Assembly (NCBI GenBank): GCA_964444065.1
Contig: CAYUFL010000004.1
Coordinates: 12,405-76,404, forward strand
Length of the DNA: 64,000 nucleotides
DNA from: JBGMEA01 sp964444065
GTDB taxonomy: Bacteria; Bacillota; Clostridia; Eubacteriales; Anaerofustaceae
Direction of reading: 5' to 3'
Under the pieces are notes generated by a model. It was not told the DNA's origin. It saw nothing but the letters and a program-made list of their open reading frames with translations, and did no database searches. Shown in pieces: positions 16,593 to 26,800 of this stretch. The position numbers were made by a program, and so were the translations under genes. Every line of letters begins with the position of its first letter. The first letter of the stretch is position 1.

Positions 16593-17258
16593 ATGGCTAA
16601 CTACAAAGCGGGTGAAGAAACAAAAAGCAGGATATTGGAAAAATCAAAAGAACTGTTTTACAAAAATGGATTAAAGAATACCACATATATTCAGATATCA
16701 AAAAAGGCCGATGTCAATATTGGTACAATCGTATATCATTTTAAATCGATTGAAAACATCGGGCACATCGTTTATCTGGAAATCGTCAAGAAACGTCGCG
16801 AGGTTACCGTCGAAAAAATAAAAAACACGTTTCCGGATAAAGAAGTCGATCCGTTACTTGATCCGTTGCTGGATTACAGAATCAATACGGATTCGTATAT
16901 ACGATATCCGAATTACACAAGATTTGTGGGTGAGATTATCGGCAATGTCGAAACGTGGGCAATCGATGATCTCTCCGCATCCGGACATAAATTGGCAAGC
17001 AGATTCGGATCCTCTTATGGAGAGAAGGAATTTTTCATGGAAAAATTGCTCTTTCTTCCGTTCGCGAGTCTTGTTGTAAATGAATCCAGACACGTCAACA
17101 TGAATCTGACGGCGAAAGAAATAGCAGAATTCCATACGAGAGCACGATTGCTCCCGATGGGTGCATCGCTGGAAGAGATTGACGTGATCCTTTCGCGGAT
17201 CAATGAAATCGCAGAGCAGATCCATCTGAATATCAGTCCGACCTTTGAAATATCCTGA
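16593..17258 (+). CDS. TetR/AcrR-family transcriptional regulator
   Basis: 221 residues from the ATG at 16593, which has GGGGAG upstream; a TTG further upstream is in frame but lacks a ribosome site. The N-terminal helix-turn-helix reads RILEKSKELFYKNGLKNTTY followed by ISKKADVNIGTIVYHF, typical of TetR. The C-terminal ligand domain is not recognisable to subfamily. It is divergent from the MFS/URO-D operon and probably represses it in the absence of its ligand. Confidence 0.9.
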   Translation: MANYKAGEETKSRILEKSKELFYKNGLKNTTYIQISKKADVNIGTIVYHFKSIENIGHIVYLEIVKKRREVTVEKIKNTFPDKEVDPLLDPLLDYRINTDSYIRYPNYTRFVGEIIGNVETWAIDDLSASGHKLASRFGSSYGEKEFFMEKLLFLPFASLVVNESRHVNMNLTAKEIAEFHTRARLLPMGASLEEIDVILSRINEIAEQIHLNISPTFEIS

Positions 17259-17274
17259 TCGTTCGCCAAATGCA

Positions 17275-17308
17275 AAAACAGACGCAATCGATTCGCGTCT
17301 GTTTTTTT
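17275..17308. terminator. Bidirectional terminator
   Basis: AAACAGACGC pairs with GCGTCTGTTT, with A-run and T-run on either side. It separates the convergent TetR and DegV genes. Confidence 0.8.
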
Positions 17309-17321
17309 GTATATTTTTTGA

Positions 17322-18188
17322 TTACCTTGCGTCTCCCATAAAAAACAGTGCAATCGTGCCGGGTCCCGAATGGGCACCGATGGTCGGTCCGACATAGTGG
17401 ATAACGAAGTCTTCGATGCCGAATTCAGCTTTAATCTGATCTGCCACATATTGTGCTTCTTCGATGCAATCTCCGTGTGAGATGAATACGATGTCGTTTT
17501 TCATGCTGCCGACATGTTTCTTCATTTCTTCGATAAGATCATTGAGAGCAATTTTTCGGCCTCTTGCCTTATATAAAGGAATCAAACGACCTTCGTTGTC
17601 AACATGCATGACCGGTTTGATTTTCATCACAGTGCCAATCATTGCAGCCGATTTTGAGATGCGTCCGCCTCTTGCCAAATGATTCAAATCATCTACCGTA
17701 AAGTAGTGGCAAACATGCAGTTTATTTTCTTCCGTCCATGCTGCGGTTTCTTCCAGTGATTTTCCCAGGGCTTTTTGCTGAGCCGCTTTGTAAACAAGCA
17801 GTCCCTGACCGAGTGATGCACACAGAGAATCCACAACAATGATTTTTGCGTCGGGATAGTCTTCTTTCAGTTCTTCCGCTGCCAACTGCGCGCTTCCCAC
17901 ACTGCCGCTGAGCGCAGAGGAAAAGCCGATGTGCAGAATATCACAATTTTCGTCAATGCAGCTTTTGAATACTTCTTTTGCATGCGCGGGATTGACCTGC
18001 ATGGTTTGCGGCATAGAACCCGAACGCATTTTTTCATAAAAATCAGCGGGCGTGATCCTTTCATCATTTCCCGCATAATCGATTCCTTCCAGAATATAAT
18101 GCAACTGCATGGAACGGATATCGAATTTTTCGTAAATCTCCTGAGGTAAATCGCAGTTGATGTCGGTTGTAATGATAAAATTTTTCAT
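17322..18188 (-). CDS. DegV-family fatty-acid-binding protein
   Basis: 288 residues from the ATG at 18188, behind AAGGAG. A GTG six bases earlier overlaps that ribosome site and is unlikely. The family pattern is clear: opening TTDINCDLP, TSQ-like PQTMQVNPA, GFSSALSGSVGSA, DSLCASLGQGLLV, LNHLARGGRIS and GPTIGAHSGPG. DegV/FakB proteins bind a fatty acid and present it to the kinase FakA for use in phospholipid synthesis. No FakA gene is in the window. An SGNH hydrolase gene precedes it on the same strand. Confidence 0.93.
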   Translation of the reverse strand: MKNFIITTDINCDLPQEIYEKFDIRSMQLHYILEGIDYAGNDERITPADFYEKMRSGSMPQTMQVNPAHAKEVFKSCIDENCDILHIGFSSALSGSVGSAQLAAEELKEDYPDAKIIVVDSLCASLGQGLLVYKAAQQKALGKSLEETAAWTEENKLHVCHYFTVDDLNHLARGGRISKSAAMIGTVMKIKPVMHVDNEGRLIPLYKARGRKIALNDLIEEMKKHVGSMKNDIVFISHGDCIEEAQYVADQIKAEFGIEDFVIHYVGPTIGAHSGPGTIALFFMGDAR

Positions 18189-18209
18189 GCTCACTCCTTA
18201 AATTCCCAT

Positions 18210-18926
18210 TTAATCTGTATTTTTAGCAGTCTTTCGACTGAATGGATTGCTTTTTAAAAAATTAGCAATTGTTTCTCCGATTAAATGTTGCCCTTTTTCA
18301 TTCGGATGGATACCGTCCGAACACATCAGCTGCGTATAATCGTCTTGTTTCAAAAATTCACTGCGTACATCAATCACCGCTACATGCATCTTTTTTGCAA
18401 TTTCCTTTGCACATTTGTCATAACTTTCGTGCCAGGAATAGATGGTGTAAGGCGTTTTCAGCCATTTCAGCACGCCGTCTTTGGAGACGTCGGCCGGTTT
18501 TGTGACCCAGTTGAAATATCTTTGATAATCAAGGGGCGGCAGCGAGGCAATAACCGGTTTGATGCCTTTTTCCATGATCATATCGATGAGTTTGGTCAAT
18601 GTCTGTTTATAGATTTCCAAAGGCGTATTCGGTTCATGTTTTTCATCCGGTGCATCGCCGACGGCTTTCCAATCAAAGTCACAGTCGTTTCCGCCAAGTT
18701 CCAAAATAATGGTATCCGGAAGCGAGACATCATCCAAATGTTTAATCAGCCTTGGTTCTGCACGCAGAATGGTTTGTCCGAATTTACTGAAATTTTCAAA
18801 TTGAATGTCTGTAATATCCCGGGCTTCGGACAATGCGTTATCCTTCAGCAATACATACTTGCCGGACGCATCATCGTAAACAACACCTTTGAGAATTGAG
18901 TCTCCCCATACCTGAACAGTATCCAT
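18210..18926 (-). CDS. SGNH/GDSL-family hydrolase
   Basis: 238 residues from the ATG at 18926, which has GAGGTG upstream. The nucleophile block is VWGDSILKG with Ser10, block III is ELGGNDCDF, and the catalytic Asp/His pair is in DGIHPNEKGQ near the C-terminus. No signal peptide is visible, so it is likely cytoplasmic. The family contains esterases, lipases and lysophospholipases. The neighbouring DegV fatty-acid-binding protein (22 bp downstream, same strand) makes an acyl-ester substrate plausible. Confidence 0.88.
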   Translation of the reverse strand: MDTVQVWGDSILKGVVYDDASGKYVLLKDNALSEARDITDIQFENFSKFGQTILRAEPRLIKHLDDVSLPDTIILELGGNDCDFDWKAVGDAPDEKHEPNTPLEIYKQTLTKLIDMIMEKGIKPVIASLPPLDYQRYFNWVTKPADVSKDGVLKWLKTPYTIYSWHESYDKCAKEIAKKMHVAVIDVRSEFLKQDDYTQLMCSDGIHPNEKGQHLIGETIANFLKSNPFSRKTAKNTD

Positions 18927-19015
18927 AATACACCTCAACAACATCTAAACTATTTCATACGGTTTTCAAAACTATATTATATCATATCGATATAATTGTC
19001 AATAGTTATGATGAG

Positions 19016-19044
19016 TTGAGTATTTATTTTTGCTGTGTTATAAT
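19016..19044 (+). promoter_or_regulatory. Promoter of the DUF1836 gene
   Basis: TTGAGT (19016-19021), 17-bp spacer, TATAAT (19039-19044), 27 bp upstream of the ATG with AAGGAGG between. Confidence 0.7.
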
Positions 19045-19071
19045 AAAATCGTTACAAGGAGGAATTTTGTT

Positions 19072-19653
19072 ATGAATTCAAAGGCAGAACAACTCAAAGA
19101 GTGGAATGAGCCGTTTAAAGAATACCAGATTATCACTGCGCAAAGCATGCCTGATATTGATCTGTATATGGATCAGGTGATTACGTTTATTTCAAAACAA
19201 TTGGAAGCGTTCACCAACGAAAGCGATAAAATCATTACCCCTTCGATGATCAATAACTATACGAAGGATGGAATTATTCCTCGTCCCGTTAACAAAAAAT
19301 ACAACAAAACGCATCTGACCAGCATTTTGATGATGTGCGTATTCAAACAAATTCTTCCTATCAATGATATTACTATATTTATCGATAAAGCGCAAGAGGA
19401 AAACATTTCCAGACAATATGATGTCTTTGCGGAAATGCAGAACGAACAGGTGCATAAAATTGCCGAGCGTCTCGATCAGGTACTCAAACAGATGGGTGAT
19501 GACGAAAGCGATATTGCACTGTTGAAAATTGCGATGGAAATGATTATCGAAGCAAATACGCTGTCTTCTTATGCAAAAAAGATACTGCATACGATCAAGT
19601 CCGCCGAAGAAAAAACGAAAAAACAAGCAGAACGTCAGTCGAACCATTCTTGA
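19072..19653 (+). CDS. DUF1836 protein, probable MerR-like regulator
   Basis: 193 residues from the ATG at 19072, which follows AAGGAGG. The family pattern is visible: ITPSMINNYTKDGIIPRP, then KKYNKTHLTSILMMCVFKQILPI, equivalent to the winged helix-turn-helix of MerR-type proteins (no MerR effector domain). DUF1836 proteins are uncharacterised in function. A second member lies at 61901-62465. The gene is 45 bp upstream of murI and may be co-transcribed. Confidence 0.85.
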   Translation: MNSKAEQLKEWNEPFKEYQIITAQSMPDIDLYMDQVITFISKQLEAFTNESDKIITPSMINNYTKDGIIPRPVNKKYNKTHLTSILMMCVFKQILPINDITIFIDKAQEENISRQYDVFAEMQNEQVHKIAERLDQVLKQMGDDESDIALLKIAMEMIIEANTLSSYAKKILHTIKSAEEKTKKQAERQSNHS

Positions 19654-19698
19654 TAAAATGCTCCTGTGGTATAATACGAACAGATAATAAGGAGCAAT

Positions 19699-20505
19699 AT
19701 GAACAGAGATTTACCGATCGGAATCCTCGATTCCGGTGTCGGAGGACTGACTGCCGTTGTACAAATGAATAAACTGCTGCCGAACGAATCCGTCATTTAT
19801 TTCGGCGATTCGAAACGGATGCCGTACGGCAACAAAGAGAATGATGAAATTATCGATTTGGCAAATCGTATGATTGCTTATCTGGAGCATATCGGCGTCA
19901 AAGCGATCCTGTTGGCATGCAATACGATTTCGTCTCAATTACCGTATTTAAAAAGTAATGTGCCGCTTTTCAGTATTGTGGATGCAGGAGCGAGATCCGT
20001 TGCTGCCGCATCAACGAATCAGGGGTCTGTGGGGGTCATTGCGACCTGCGCGACCGTAAAAAACCGCACTTACGAAAATACGATCAACGCTTATCATCCC
20101 GATATACGCGTTATTTCGAATTCAAGCGCATCGCTGCCGAAAATCATTGACAGCCAGATGGATGATATCGAACTTTTGACGGATAAGATCCGAGAATGTG
20201 TCGATCCGATTCTCGAGAAGGATCCGAGTGTGAAATATCTGTTGCTCGGATGCAGTCATTTCCCCATTATCAAGCGGGAAATCGGCGCACTGTATCCCGA
20301 ATTGATTTTTTTGGATCCCGCGAAAGAACAGGTGTCCATACTCAAAGACTATCTGGAATCAAACGATATGCAGACACCCAACCCGAAACGGCAGATTCTG
20401 CTGTATACGACTGCCGAAACATACGAATATGCTGCTGCCATCAAACGACTCAGACTCGAGATCGATATGCTGATGAAAGTGAAGCTGCTGGAAGAGGACG
20501 AGTGA
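19699..20505 (+). CDS. murI: Glutamate racemase
   Basis: 268 residues. It makes D-glutamate for peptidoglycan. The two catalytic Cys are in LLACNTISS (Cys74) and LLLGCSHFP (Cys185), with the conserved opening GILDSGVGGLTA and YFGDSKRMPYG. A 10-bp hairpin overlaps its stop codon. The preceding TATAAT near 19670 suggests its own promoter. addB follows after 45 bp. Confidence 0.96.
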   Translation: MNRDLPIGILDSGVGGLTAVVQMNKLLPNESVIYFGDSKRMPYGNKENDEIIDLANRMIAYLEHIGVKAILLACNTISSQLPYLKSNVPLFSIVDAGARSVAAASTNQGSVGVIATCATVKNRTYENTINAYHPDIRVISNSSASLPKIIDSQMDDIELLTDKIRECVDPILEKDPSVKYLLLGCSHFPIIKREIGALYPELIFLDPAKEQVSILKDYLESNDMQTPNPKRQILLYTTAETYEYAAAIKRLRLEIDMLMKVKLLEEDE

Positions 20506-20517
20506 AGCTCGTCCTCT
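20493..20517 (+). terminator. Stem-loop over the murI stop codon
   Basis: AGAGGACGAG (20493-20502) and CTCGTCCTCT (20508-20517) form a perfect 10-bp stem with the TGA stop in the loop. The T-run is weak, so it may only partly stop transcription into addB. Confidence 0.55.
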
Positions 20518-20550
20518 CTTTGTAATACGAAAGCAAGGGGGCACAAACGA

Positions 20551-23500
20551 ATGGTTCGCATCTGCTGCGGAAGACAGGGCTCAGGGAAAACGAGACAAAT
20601 ACTGCAAAGCATTGCCGCTTTGCCCCGCACGGAACGGATTTTTCTGTGCGTGCCGGAACAGTTCACTTATGAAGCGGAGCGGATGCTGTTTGATGAACTG
20701 GATACGAACGGTATCATGCATGTTCAGGTTGTCAGTCTTCAGCGGCTTGCAACGATCATCGGCGGCAGAACCCCGCTCAAAGAACGAACAATTCTGACCC
20801 GCGAAGGCAAAGGGCTGATCGTGAAACGGATTGTGGACGAAAATGAATCGGAGCTGCGCTTGTTTCGCGGTGTCAGCGATAAAACGGGATTTCTTGACCG
20901 TGTCATGGCGTTTGTCGGTGAACTGAAAGAAAATGCAATTTCGGCCGAACTTTTGGAACGCGTCGCTGAAAGGGAAACGGACGGCACACTGAAGGAAAAA
21001 CTCTCTGATATCGGTATGATCTATCGTCGATACGAAGAAATACTCTCACGCGATTATATCGATCCGCAGGATTATCTGAGCGAGTGCGCACAGTACGCAC
21101 TGAGCGATCCCGAACTGAAGGGGAGTCGTTTCTTTTTTGACGGGTTTCATACGTTTGACCGCAGTGCTTATCCGCTGATCGAAGCGATTATGGCGGTATC
21201 CGCGTCTTGCGAAATCGGACTGACATTTGATACAGATGCGTTCTTCTCTGTGAGCGCAGATACTCTCAGACAATTGCAGGATTGCGCAGAGCGTGCCAAC
21301 CGGGCGTGTGAACTGATTGCGATGGGAAACAAACACATGCAAACAGAGGCAATTTCCTATCTCGAAGCACATTTTTCGGATACGCAAGCGTGCGCTTATC
21401 GTCAGCCAAGCAATGGCATTGCACTGGTGCGCTGCACAACCAAAGAAAATGAAATTGCATGCGCAGCAGCCGAAATTCTGCGTCTGGTGCGGGAAGAGGG
21501 CTATCGCTTTTCCGACATTGCCTTGATTGTACCGGATTTGGACGGATATGGGGAAATGATTGACGATGCGTTCGCGCAGAAAGAAATCTCCTGCTTCATT
21601 GACAGAAGAAAACCGATTATATTCTCATCTCCGGTGCGGGCATTTTTGTTTCTTGTTTCCATGACGGATCGCAAAATGAGCGGCACAGAACTGATTGCGT
21701 TCGCAAAGACAGGATTTTCGGATATTTCCGATGATGAATGCATGATCATCGAAAACTATGCACTCGAATGCGGAATCAAAGGTTCCATGTGGGAGAAGGA
21801 ATTTACCCGAAACAATGCCGCAGGCGGATACGATCTTCTCTGTCTGAACGAAATCCGCGAAAAACTCGTGCGACCCGTCCTTGCCGTGCGTGAAGCCGTC
21901 AAAGGCGCTTCTGATATGCGGCAGTATTGCGAACAGCTTAACAATGCGCTTTCTGCTTGCGGATTCCGCGAAAAAATCAGCACTTGCAGTACACGATTCG
22001 CAGAAAACGGCGATTATGAAACGGCAAATACGTATGCGCAAATATATAACAAACTGCTTTCCGTACTGGATCAGACATATGATTTTTTCGGAGACGAATC
22101 GCTTTCCCCTCAGGAATTTCACGATATGCTTGCATACGCGCTGACGGGGGCTTCGGTCGGGATCATTCCTTCCACGATTGATAAGGTGACCGTGGGTGAT
22201 GTGCGCAGAAGCCGTGCCGGGAACGTGAAAGTGATGTTTGTGCTCGGCGCGAACGAAGGAATGCTTCCCGCGGATATTTCCGATCAGGGCATCCTCTCGG
22301 ATGACGAGAAAGAAGCTGTACGAGTCAAAGGGCTTGATCTGATTCAGTCAGCGGATTACAACCGTGCCAAAGAAGAATTTTTGATCTATACTTTGCTCAG
22401 CAAACCTTCCGAACAATTGTATCTCTCCCGCTTTGCAACGGACAAAGAAGGAGAATCGTATGCGGCTTCGTCTGTGTATGAAAGAATCGAAGAGTTGTTT
22501 CCAAACTGCCGCATCCTTACGGATGAACCGACGAATGTTGATGAAGAACTGCATATGATTTCAGATCGGCATGGCGCACTGACGCATTTGAGCGCGAACC
22601 TTTCTGCGCGTGAATCGAAGGAGGAACGCGACCCCCGCTTCGATGCGCTTTACGACGATATTTTTCGTTATTTTTCCGAAACCCAGGCAGCAAAACTGGA
22701 ACTGATCCGCAGGGGGCTGTTATTTGACAACCGTGCGATGATCGAAGATTCGGCATTGTACAGCAAAGCAATGCCTTTGCCCGTGAGTCTGTCGGTGTCA
22801 CGCCTTGAAAAATATACGGCTTGTCCGTTCAGCTTTTTTGCGGAGTATCTGCTCCGCCCGACCCCCCGCAAAGAACATGCCGTAAAAAATACGGATATCG
22901 GATCGGTGCTGCACAAAACGGTGGAACTGTATTCCCGTCGGATTCTTGATCGGACGGTCGATCCGCAGAGCGTTACACCGCAGGAAATCTCCCGGATTTC
23001 CCGGGCAATCACAGAACAGGTGATTGCGGAATACAGTGCGGGACTTTTCGCGCAAATATCAAAAAGCCCGTATCTGCGAACGAAACTTATGCGCGCTTCC
23101 GAAGCGGCAATCAGCGAAATTACGCGTCAACTGAACCGTTCGGATTTTATGCTGACGGAAAGCGAGGCGAAATTTCGTTTTGACGGTGCTTACCAGCCGA
23201 TCTGCGCCGATATCGAAGGGTACGGCAAAGTGTATCTGCAGGGCGTGATTGACCGCATCGATACCTATGAAAAAAACGGCAGCAGATATGTGAAGGTGAT
23301 TGATTACAAAACAGGTGCCAGAGACTTTGATCTTACAAAAGCATATTACGGGCTGAGCCTCCAGCTGCCGGTTTACATTACAGCCGCTACCGCACAGGAC
23401 GAAACAAGCAAAGCTGCGGGTGTGTTTTATTTCCGCATCAAGCCGCCGATGGTAAAAATCAAAAAAGAGAGTTCGGATGACGACATTGCAAAACAGATTC

Positions 23501-23898
23501 GCAAAGACTTTGCACTGCGCGGGATTACCGTGCGGGATATGGAAATCATCAAGGCAATGGATAACGAAGCCGAGCATGAGTCATTTCTTGCCAATGTTAC
23601 GCTGAACAAAAACGGTACACTGCGCGAATCGGATTCGCTGATCGAACCAGCCGTGTTTGATTCGCTGCTGAAACGTACGAAGCAAACGATCGAAACTGCG
23701 GCAAAAGAAATGCTCTCAGGGCAGATCGGTATCACCCCTTATCGCTACGGAAAGAACGAAATTGCTTGTACCTACTGCAAACACAAAGGACTGTGTAAAT
23801 TTTCCGAATCGTTCGGGGCGAATTGCTACCGCGAGATCAGAAAGAAGAAAGCAGCCGAACTGTATACGAAAATGCAGGAAACGGAGGGTGAGCTCTGA
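20551..23898 (+). CDS. addB: ATP-dependent helicase/nuclease subunit B
   Basis: 1115 residues, the expected size. AddB pairs with AddA to resect double-strand breaks to Chi-like sites for recombination and to degrade foreign linear DNA. The Walker A is GRQGSGKT (7-14). The C-terminal nuclease domain has the VIDYKTGARDF motif, and the iron-sulfur Cys set is split: one in TACPFSFFAEYLL, three in CTYCKHKGLCKFSE near the end, as usual in AddB. Its stop overlaps the addA start by one base (TGATG). Confidence 0.96.
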   Translation: MVRICCGRQGSGKTRQILQSIAALPRTERIFLCVPEQFTYEAERMLFDELDTNGIMHVQVVSLQRLATIIGGRTPLKERTILTREGKGLIVKRIVDENESELRLFRGVSDKTGFLDRVMAFVGELKENAISAELLERVAERETDGTLKEKLSDIGMIYRRYEEILSRDYIDPQDYLSECAQYALSDPELKGSRFFFDGFHTFDRSAYPLIEAIMAVSASCEIGLTFDTDAFFSVSADTLRQLQDCAERANRACELIAMGNKHMQTEAISYLEAHFSDTQACAYRQPSNGIALVRCTTKENEIACAAAEILRLVREEGYRFSDIALIVPDLDGYGEMIDDAFAQKEISCFIDRRKPIIFSSPVRAFLFLVSMTDRKMSGTELIAFAKTGFSDISDDECMIIENYALECGIKGSMWEKEFTRNNAAGGYDLLCLNEIREKLVRPVLAVREAVKGASDMRQYCEQLNNALSACGFREKISTCSTRFAENGDYETANTYAQIYNKLLSVLDQTYDFFGDESLSPQEFHDMLAYALTGASVGIIPSTIDKVTVGDVRRSRAGNVKVMFVLGANEGMLPADISDQGILSDDEKEAVRVKGLDLIQSADYNRAKEEFLIYTLLSKPSEQLYLSRFATDKEGESYAASSVYERIEELFPNCRILTDEPTNVDEELHMISDRHGALTHLSANLSARESKEERDPRFDALYDDIFRYFSETQAAKLELIRRGLLFDNRAMIEDSALYSKAMPLPVSLSVSRLEKYTACPFSFFAEYLLRPTPRKEHAVKNTDIGSVLHKTVELYSRRILDRTVDPQSVTPQEISRISRAITEQVIAEYSAGLFAQISKSPYLRTKLMRASEAAISEITRQLNRSDFMLTESEAKFRFDGAYQPICADIEGYGKVYLQGVIDRIDTYEKNGSRYVKVIDYKTGARDFDLTKAYYGLSLQLPVYITAATAQDETSKAAGVFYFRIKPPMVKIKKESSDDDIAKQIRKDFALRGITVRDMEIIKAMDNEAEHESFLANVTLNKNGTLRESDSLIEPAVFDSLLKRTKQTIETAAKEMLSGQIGITPYRYGKNEIACTYCKHKGLCKFSESFGANCYREIRKKKAAELYTKMQETEGEL

Positions 23899-26800
23899 TG
23901 CAATGGACGCAAACACAAACGGAAGCAATCGAGAAGAGAAACTGTAATCTGCTGATTTCCGCAGGTGCGGGTTCGGGCAAAACTGCGGTGCTCACCGAAC
24001 GGATTACACGGCTGATTGCCGAAGATCGCATCGAAGCCGACCGTATCGTCGTGCTGACATTCACGAAAGCGGCGGCATCTGAAATGAAGCGCCGCATCCG
24101 CCAATCATTGCGCCTGAAAGCGAGAGAATCGGAAGATGCGGATCATTTGCGCAAGCAGATCCAAAAACTCGAGAAAGCACAGATTTCGACGATCCATGCC
24201 TTCTGTCTGAATCTGATCAAGAAATACTATTATGTGATCGATGCCGACCCTTCCGCATCGGTGCTGCGTGATGCCGAGAGCGTGATTCTCAAGCAGGAAG
24301 CGCTGGAATCGCTGTTCGAGGACAAATATGAATCCAACGATGAGGCATTTTTGACCTTAGCCGATCTATATTCCCCGGGCAATGATGACGCACCCCTGAA
24401 AGAACACATCGTATCGCTGTATGAATTTATCTGTAACCGTCCGCAGCCTTGGACGTGGCTGCAAGACGCCTGCGCCGCCTTCGGCGCGGATGAGGAACGC
24501 TTCGAGCAATTACCCGCCGCGCTCCTTTTGCGAGAACATGCGGACAATATGCTTGATGAGGCACTGCGTTTGGGGAAAGAAGCACTGCGGATTTGCGGCG
24601 CATGCGACGAAGACGGCAGACGCACGGCATATCTTGAGAAAATGACCGAGCAGCTCGGACGCGTACGCAGTGCATCCGACCGTTCTCTGCGTGCGTTGTT
24701 TGCGGCAATGGATGATTATGCAATGCCAAAATTTGATATCCGCACATCCTGTGAGCGGGGCGATGAAATCAAAACATTGCGGGCGGGCGCGAAAGAATTG
24801 TATGATGATCTGAAAGGTTTGTTCGGTTTTTCGTATGATACCGTTCTTTGTCAATTAAATGAACTGGAAGTCCCCATGCTCACATTGGCGGATGCCGTGC
24901 GGGAATATGCTGCGCGCTATCGCAAACTGAAAGCGGAAAAATCCGGAATTGATTATACGGATATGGAACAGAATTGTCTGGAAATTCTGCGGAATGATGC
25001 CGCGGCGCAGGAAATCCGAAACAGCTTCGATTATGTGTTTGTGGACGAATATCAGGACACCAACGCCATTCAGGAGGAAATCATCTGCCGCATATCACGA
25101 TCGGACAATCTGTTTGCCGTGGGCGACATCAAACAAAGTATTTACCGATTCCGCGAAGCAGAGCCCGAAATTTTTCTCTCGCGTTATCACCGATATGAAA
25201 ACAGCGGCGATTCTTTTTCGGCGTTGATTTTTCTCACGGAAAACTTCCGTACACAGCCCGGTATCATTCATGCACTCAATGATGTATTCTCCGGCATCAT
25301 GTTCTCCGAAACAGGAGGGGTCGATTACGAGCCGAACGAAAAACTGCGTGTCGGGAAACCCGCACAGGTTCGGATCAAACCCGAAATCCGCGTGCTCGAG
25401 ATGCCGCAGATTGCCGACGGAGCCGAAGAAGGAAGCGACGTTTCCGATCTGAGTGAAACATTGAGCGGATACAAAAAGCAGGAAATCGAGGCCGCTCACG
25501 TGGCGAAACTTGTCAGGGAACTGCTCACGCAGAAACTGTACGATGAAACGCAGGAATGCATGAGGGCAGTGCGTCTGTCCGATATTGCAATCATCGGACG
25601 CAGCATGAGATCAAATGCCGCTTATTATGCAGACGCGCTCAAGTCGGTCGGGATCGAATCGGCGAGCGAACAGAGCGAACGCTATTACGACGAAACCGAA
25701 GTGGCGCTGATGATCGCCCTGTTGCAGGTAATCGACAATGAGAAGAATGATCTGCCTTTGCTTGGCGTGATGCGCAGTTTCCTGTTCGGTTTCGATACGG
25801 ACGAACTGCTCCGCATTCGTCTGGCACAACCGTCATGTACATATTATCATGAAGCTTTGTGTGCGTATCGCGACAACGGCGACGATTCTGCGCTTGCCGC
25901 AAAAATCGAAAGCATGCTGGCACGCATCGCAGGGTATCGCGAAATGAGCAAACATATGCCGATCGAGCGGATGATGCGCGCGATTTATACGGATACGGAT
26001 ATATTGACTTACGTGGGCTGTCTGCCGAACGGCAAACACCGCCAGGAAAATCTGACGGAGCTTTTGCAGCTTGCCGCACAGTATGAAACATCCTCGCTGA
26101 AAGGACTGTATCACTTCATTCTTTACATCGAAAAATGCAGAGAGCACGACGCAGCGCCGCACGCCCGCCGGAATACCCGGTCGGAGGAAAAGGTCAGTTT
26201 GTTAACGGTGCACAAGAGCAAAGGACTTGAATTCGAAATCGTTATTTTTGTCGGCTGCGGCAACGCTTTTTTAAAGACCGAGCTCAGAAGCGATCTTGTG
26301 TGCCATAAAGATCTCGGCATCTGCCCGACTTATTACGATATGCAGAAATTCTATGGATGTGACACTATTTTTAAGGCTGCCGCCAAAGTTGCAATTGATG
26401 CCGAAAACAAAGCCGAAGAGATGCGTATTTTGTATGTTGGCGCAACCCGAGCAAAACAGCGGCTGTATTTTGTCGGAACGGTGAAAAACGGAAACGGCGC
26501 ACGGTTGCTTGAGACGGGATGCCGATCGAAATACGAAATCCGATCAGCGAATCATTATCTGCAATGGCTGCTCGGCGGTATTTTATCAACCGACTCCGAT
26601 CCGATCAACGAGATGCCGCAAGCGGAGGGATTGGCGTTCGAGAACAGTCTGTGGCGAATCAGTCTGCATGCCGCGAGCGATACTTTTGTTGTTCAATCGG
26701 AAGAAGATTGTACTGATCATCCGTGCGAAATCGATCCGCAAAAAGGTATCTATTACGATAGGGTGCGTGCATTGCTTGATTATCGATATCCGCATGCGCT

